Source: UBA4416 sp036676295 (GTDB taxonomy: Bacteria; Bacteroidota; Bacteroidia; B-17B0; Aurantibacillaceae). From it: a DNA stretch of 64,000 bases. The stretch lies in assembly GCA_036676295.1 (NCBI GenBank), contig JAKFDE010000058.1, positions 124,001 through 188,000 on the forward strand, in the 5' to 3' direction. Made by a program: the position numbers and the translations under genes. The notes under the pieces are model-generated. The model was not told where the DNA came from. It ran no database searches and saw only the letters and a list, made by a program, of their open reading frames with translations. Shown one piece after another: positions 60,547 to 64,000 of the stretch (positions are counted from its first letter, which is position 1; each line of letters opens with the position of its first letter).

Positions 60547-62519
60547 AAAAGACGATAGCGCTTTTGATAATTTGTTTATGTTGTAATGTCAGGCTTTGCT
60601 TTGCCCAAGAACATCAGCTAGATTCGATTAAACAACAGTTAGCGGTTGCCCAAGAAGATACAAATAAATTAAAACTACTGGTACAACTTATTGAGAACAT
60701 CAATGAAGATGAGATCTGGACAAAGTATAATGATATGCTTGGCCCGTTATCACAAAAATTAATGTTGCATAAAAATACATTAGTAGCAAGAAGAGGGAAA
60801 AATCATTATGCCGATTATTTAAATAACAAAGGTTATTTATGTAATAATTTGGGTGATATACCGGAAGCATTGGAGTATTTTCACAAGAGTCTTAAAATTC
60901 AGGAAGAGATCGGGGATAAAGCAGGAGTGGCTTATTCTTTAAATAATATTGGTTATATCTATTCGGGACAAGGCGATATAATTCGTGGATTGGACTATTA
61001 CCAAAGAAGTTTGAAGTTAAGAGAAGAGATTAACGACAAAGAAGGCATTGCACAGTCTTTAAGTAATATTGGTAATATTTATGAAAAACAAGGAGATCAA
61101 TCCAAAGCCTTAAGGTATTATTTTAAAGCCCTCAGAATTCGTGAAGCAATAGGCGACGAATATGGTCAGGCATATTCCTTTCAAATTATTGGAGCGGTAT
61201 TTCAAAAAGATGGTAACACAGCCGATGCTCTTAATTATTATTTAAAAAGCTTAGCTATTCGGAAAAAAATTGGTGATCAACAAGGTATTGCCTATTCGCT
61301 TCGCGAACTGGGAGCCTTTTATTTCAAACAAAAAAATATTTCTTTAGCTAAGGAATACGCTCTGCAGGCGTTAAAGGAATCTCAAAAAATTGGCTATCCT
61401 GATAATATTGGAAGCGCAGCTAATTTGCTTCAGGACATCTATCAATCTGAGAAAACATATGATAAGGCTTACGAAATGCTGAAGTTATTTATGGTGATGA
61501 AGGATAGCGTGAGTAATGACGAAAATAAAAAAATGGCTACCCGAAAACAATTTCAATATGAATTTGAAAAAAAGGAATTGAAGTCAAAGGCCGAGCAAGA
61601 AAAAAAAGATATTGAGTACGAATTAAGATCTAAACAACAACGAATGATCATTTATTTTGTAATCGCAGGATTGATCTTTTTATCTGTATTCGGTATTCTA
61701 ACCTATAAACGCTATAAAATTACTCAAAGACAAAATAAGATCATAGAAAGACAAAAACATATTGTCGAAGAACATCAAAAAGAAATTTTAGATTCCATTA
61801 ATTACGCTAAGCGAATTCAATACGCGCTATTAGCACATGAGGACCTGTTAAAAAAACAGTTGCCTTCTCATTTTGTTTTATTTAAACCAAAAGATATTGT
61901 GAGTGGTGATTTTTATTGGGCAACGGAACATAATGATAAATTTTACCTGGCGGTGTGTGATTCAACCGGACACGGTGTTCCGGGAGCTTTTATGAGTTTA
62001 CTGAATATTGGTTTTTTAAGTGAAGCCATTAAAGAAAAAGATATTACAGAACCTCACAAAATCTTTAATTACGTTCGCAAACGGTTAATTGAAAGTATAA
62101 CTAATGAACAACAACAGGATGGAATGGATGGAGTGTTGGCTTGTTTTGATCCTTCTTTAAATGCGTTTACTTATGCTGCCGCACACAATGCGCCTGTTTT
62201 AATTCGTGATGGAGTATTAGTGGAACTGCCTAAAGATAAAATGCCTGTTGGAAAAGGAGAAGGACTGGAATCATTTAATTTGCAAACGGTTTCTCTTAAA
62301 AAAGGAGATTCAGTGTTTTTATATACTGATGGATATTCCGATCAATTCGGGGGTCCAAAAGGAAAGAAATTCAAATACAAAGAACTCCACGCGTTGTTCC
62401 TTTCAATACATCATTTACCGGTAGAGGAACAAGTGAAAATTCTTGATCGGAAATTTGAAAATTGGAAAGGTGCTTTAGAACAGGTTGATGATGTTTTAGT
62501 GATTGGCATTAAAATTTAG
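60543..62519 (+). CDS. TPR sensor-SpoIIE/PP2C phosphatase 4
   Basis: A 658-residue protein of the same plan: signal peptide (1-22, ending CFAQ), tetratricopeptide repeats over about 85-290 with clear NNLGDIPEALEYFHKSLKI-type units, helix near 377-395, and SpoIIE from about 435. The phosphatase core is close to that of gene 3 even at the DNA level, so recent duplication or gene conversion is likely. The ATG overlaps the stop of gene 3 by four bases. A weak terminator follows. Confidence 0.88.
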   Translation: MKKTIALLIICLCCNVRLCFAQEHQLDSIKQQLAVAQEDTNKLKLLVQLIENINEDEIWTKYNDMLGPLSQKLMLHKNTLVARRGKNHYADYLNNKGYLCNNLGDIPEALEYFHKSLKIQEEIGDKAGVAYSLNNIGYIYSGQGDIIRGLDYYQRSLKLREEINDKEGIAQSLSNIGNIYEKQGDQSKALRYYFKALRIREAIGDEYGQAYSFQIIGAVFQKDGNTADALNYYLKSLAIRKKIGDQQGIAYSLRELGAFYFKQKNISLAKEYALQALKESQKIGYPDNIGSAANLLQDIYQSEKTYDKAYEMLKLFMVMKDSVSNDENKKMATRKQFQYEFEKKELKSKAEQEKKDIEYELRSKQQRMIIYFVIAGLIFLSVFGILTYKRYKITQRQNKIIERQKHIVEEHQKEILDSINYAKRIQYALLAHEDLLKKQLPSHFVLFKPKDIVSGDFYWATEHNDKFYLAVCDSTGHGVPGAFMSLLNIGFLSEAIKEKDITEPHKIFNYVRKRLIESITNEQQQDGMDGVLACFDPSLNAFTYAAAHNAPVLIRDGVLVELPKDKMPVGKGEGLESFNLQTVSLKKGDSVFLYTDGYSDQFGGPKGKKFKYKELHALFLSIHHLPVEEQVKILDRKFENWKGALEQVDDVLVIGIKI

Positions 62520-62529
62520 TTAAAAAGTG

Positions 62530-62558
62530 GGCTATAAATTACTGAATCATAGCCTTTT
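62530..62558 (+). terminator. Weak terminator after the phosphatase array
   Basis: GGCTAT (62530-62535) pairs with ATAGCC (62549-62554), followed by TTTT. The stem is short, so some read-through into cdaA is possible. Confidence 0.4.
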
Positions 62559-62584
62559 GTTGCCCTTTTTTCCATAATTTGAAG

Positions 62585-62592
62585 TATCTTTA
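62585..62592 (+). promoter_or_regulatory. Candidate -7 box of cdaA
   Basis: TATCTTTA matches seven of eight bases of TAnnTTTG and ends five bases before the GTG start, so the transcript may be leaderless. Confidence 0.35.
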
Positions 62593-62597
62593 GCGCC

Positions 62598-63401
62598 GTG
62601 CTAAATTCAGCTTTCATATTATTCCTTTCCTTTGGTATTACTGATGCTATAGATATATTATTGGTAGCCATCATGCTTTACCAATTATACAAAATGGTGA
62701 AGGGTACGGCAGCCGTTAATATCTTAATTGGTCTGGCATTGATCTATGTGATCTGGATCATCGTTCGCGCGTTTGAGTTAAAGTTATTGGGGTCAGTTCT
62801 TGGTAAATTCATCAATGTGGGTGTTATTGCTGTCATGGTAGTGTTTCAACAAGAGATCCGTAAATTTTTATTACACATAGGTTCTAATGAATTTATGAAA
62901 AACAAAAACTGGAAAGGGATTTTTAGCCTTACCAAACAGGATGCGGAATCCTCCGGTTATTCTTTGGATGCTGATGCGATCATCAATGCATGCTTTAGCA
63001 TGAGCGATACTAAAACAGGAGCCTTAATGATCATTTCCAGAAAATCAGATCTGAAATTTTATGTCAATACAGGTGAGTTGATCGATTCAGCCTTAACAGA
63101 TAGAATGTTGGAAAATATTTTTTACAAAAACAGTCCTTTACATGATGGAGCTGTTATTATCAAAGACAATCGTATTATTGCAGCACGCTGTGTATTACCG
63201 GTTACCGAAAAAGAAAACTTTCCTTCTAATTTCGGGATGCGTCATAGAGCGGCAGTTGGTATCACCGAAACAACCGATGCCATCGCCATTACTGTTTCAG
63301 AACAAACGGGTAGTGTTTCACTCACAGTAGGCGGAGAAATTAATTCAAACTTGAATAAAGATAAATTAAGATTCTTGCTCGAAAAAAATTTAAAAAATTA
63401 A
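62598..63401 (+). CDS. cdaA: Diadenylate cyclase CdaA
   Basis: A 267-residue membrane enzyme that makes cyclic di-AMP from two ATP. Three N-terminal helices (about 5-85) include LLYQLYKMVKGTAAVNI-like sequence, a short coiled coil follows, and the DAC domain has DGA at 183-185 and RHR at 215-217, both essential in the family. The start is a GTG; the N-terminal residues match the family, which supports it. c-di-AMP controls potassium transporters, including KUP-type ones, in other bacteria, a possible link to the kup operon in this window. Confidence 0.95.
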   Translation: MLNSAFILFLSFGITDAIDILLVAIMLYQLYKMVKGTAAVNILIGLALIYVIWIIVRAFELKLLGSVLGKFINVGVIAVMVVFQQEIRKFLLHIGSNEFMKNKNWKGIFSLTKQDAESSGYSLDADAIINACFSMSDTKTGALMIISRKSDLKFYVNTGELIDSALTDRMLENIFYKNSPLHDGAVIIKDNRIIAARCVLPVTEKENFPSNFGMRHRAAVGITETTDAIAITVSEQTGSVSLTVGGEINSNLNKDKLRFLLEKNLKN

Positions 63402-63425
63402 TTATAAAACAAAAAATCCCTCTGC

Positions 63426-63461
63426 GCTCTTTGTGGTTACCCTTCGTGCTCTTTGCGGTTA
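63426..63461. repeat. Two-unit direct repeat GCTCTTTGTGGTTA
   Basis: GCTCTTTGTGGTTA (63426-63439) and GCTCTTTGCGGTTA (63448-63461) differ by one base and lie 22 bases apart. Sequences of this CTCTTTGTGGTTA kind are, from general knowledge, frequent intergenic repeats in Bacteroidota. Confidence 0.55.
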
Positions 63462-63479
63462 AAAAATCAAAAAACATAA

Positions 63480-64000
63480 ATGAATCTTCTTTCAGTAAAT
63501 CAGTTAAGTAAAAGTTTTGGCGATAAAGTATTATTTAAAAACATCAATTTCGGAATTAATTATGGTGATAAAGTTGCCTTAATTGCAAAAAACGGTTCCG
63601 GTAAATCTACCTTATTCAAAATATTACAAGGCATCGAAATTCCTGATAGTGGTGATATTGCATTCCGTAAAGAATTACGCATTTCATTTTTAAGTCAGGA
63701 GCCTGATTTAAATGAGAATCATACAATAGAACAAGCCATTTATGCCGGTGATAGCGAAATGGTAAAAACAGCGATTGATTATACACATTTAGTTGAAACG
63801 CATTATGCAAATCCTACTGAGAAAACAGAAAATCAGTTAGATGTTTTAACTAATAAGATGAATGATCTGGAAGCATGGAATGTGGAGACACAGATCATGT
63901 TAGTATGCGCTAATTTAGGCTTGAATGACCTGACTCAAAAAGTAAGTACATTAAGTGGTGGACAAAAAAAGCGTTTGGCTTTAGCACAGGTTATTTTAAA
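63480..64000 (+). CDS. ABC-F family ATP-binding protein (partial, N-terminal)
   Basis: The first 173 residues or so of a soluble twin-ATPase protein; it runs off the window. The first nucleotide-binding domain shows Walker A AKNGSGKSTLFK and the signature LSGGQKKRLALAQ. There are no membrane segments. ABC-F proteins act on ribosomes (translation factors such as EttA/Uup types) or protect them from antibiotics. Which subgroup this is cannot be decided without the linker and the second domain. A start at ATG 63480 fits the family. Confidence 0.9.
   Translation, partial: MNLLSVNQLSKSFGDKVLFKNINFGINYGDKVALIAKNGSGKSTLFKILQGIEIPDSGDIAFRKELRISFLSQEPDLNENHTIEQAIYAGDSEMVKTAIDYTHLVETHYANPTEKTENQLDVLTNKMNDLEAWNVETQIMLVCANLGLNDLTQKVSTLSGGQKKRLALAQVIL

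Noticed and set aside
52666..62519. CRISPR-like or VNTR explanation for the repeated DNA in the phosphatase genes
   Set aside because: The repeats are codon-phased copies of the SpoIIE domain and propeller blades, not spacer-separated repeats.
63426..63461. CRISPR-like direct repeats before the ABC-F gene
   Set aside because: Only two 14-base units without spacers of regular length; better explained as a common intergenic repeat.

Overview
The window is a 64 kb stretch of a low-GC Bacteroidota chromosome. The evidence is a secreted protein with a type IX (T9SS) C-terminal sorting domain, many promoter-like sites of the Bacteroidota form (TTG or TTTG, 17-23 bases, TAnnTTTG), few Shine-Dalgarno sequences, lineage-typical families (YceI, DUF6600, two-component propellers, AHSA1 proteins with ArsR partners), and short dyad repeats of the kind scattered through such genomes. 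I cannot name a genus. No rRNA, CRISPR array, phage or insertion sequence is visible. There is one tRNA, Leu(CAA).

Layout. 1-4.2 kb: the end of an ABC-2 exporter (permease plus ATPase), a Crp/Fnr regulator, YceI, a DOPA-dioxygenase-like enzyme and an esterase. 4.2-9.3 kb: a T9SS-secreted protein, a TPR protein ending in a lone histidine-kinase dimerisation domain, and a divergent MASE1 kinase with its receiver. 9.3-12.3 kb: an ArsR/AHSA1 pair under a self-overlapping operator, and an OmpR-type two-component system. 12.4-15.6 kb: a TonB-like secreted protein and an unknown secreted protein, both ending in Gly-x-Gly-Cys, then a DUF6600 protein. 15.7-27.6 kb: a transport and stress block on the minus strand with rhodanese, MFS transporter, two Crp/Fnr regulators, CDF transporter, two-domain ArsA, and an operon of KdpD-like kinase, KdpE-like regulator, KUP potassium transporter and porin. 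27.9-32.3 kb: poorly known secreted proteins and lipoproteins and a YdjM-like membrane protein. 32.7-35.3 kb: a redox cassette (MDR oxidoreductase, SDR, divergent HxlR regulator) flanked by two near-identical 71-72 bp repeats, the second reaching the 3' end of tRNA-Leu. 35.4-50.4 kb: mostly housekeeping genes (prs, rplY, hydrolase/J-domain operon, peptide-binding lipoprotein, biotin carrier, exported SOD, aspS, TSUP exporter, mltG, patatin, CoA transferase). 50.5-52.6 kb: paaZ. 52.7-62.5 kb: four consecutive membrane-bound SpoIIE/PP2C phosphatases with nearly the same catalytic domain but different sensor parts. 62.6-64 kb: the diadenylate cyclase gene cdaA and the start of an ABC-F ATPase.

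How it works together. Much of the window is signal input: three complete histidine kinases (plus the lone dimerisation-domain protein), three Crp/Fnr proteins, ArsR and HxlR repressors with visible palindromic operators, four PP2C phosphatases and a c-di-AMP cyclase. The phosphatase array is the strongest candidate for an uncharacterised system. The KUP operon under Kdp-type sensors and the repeat-flanked redox cassette beside tRNA-Leu are the next most interesting. Start codons were moved from the longest reading frame wherever a promoter, a neighbour or family length argued for it.
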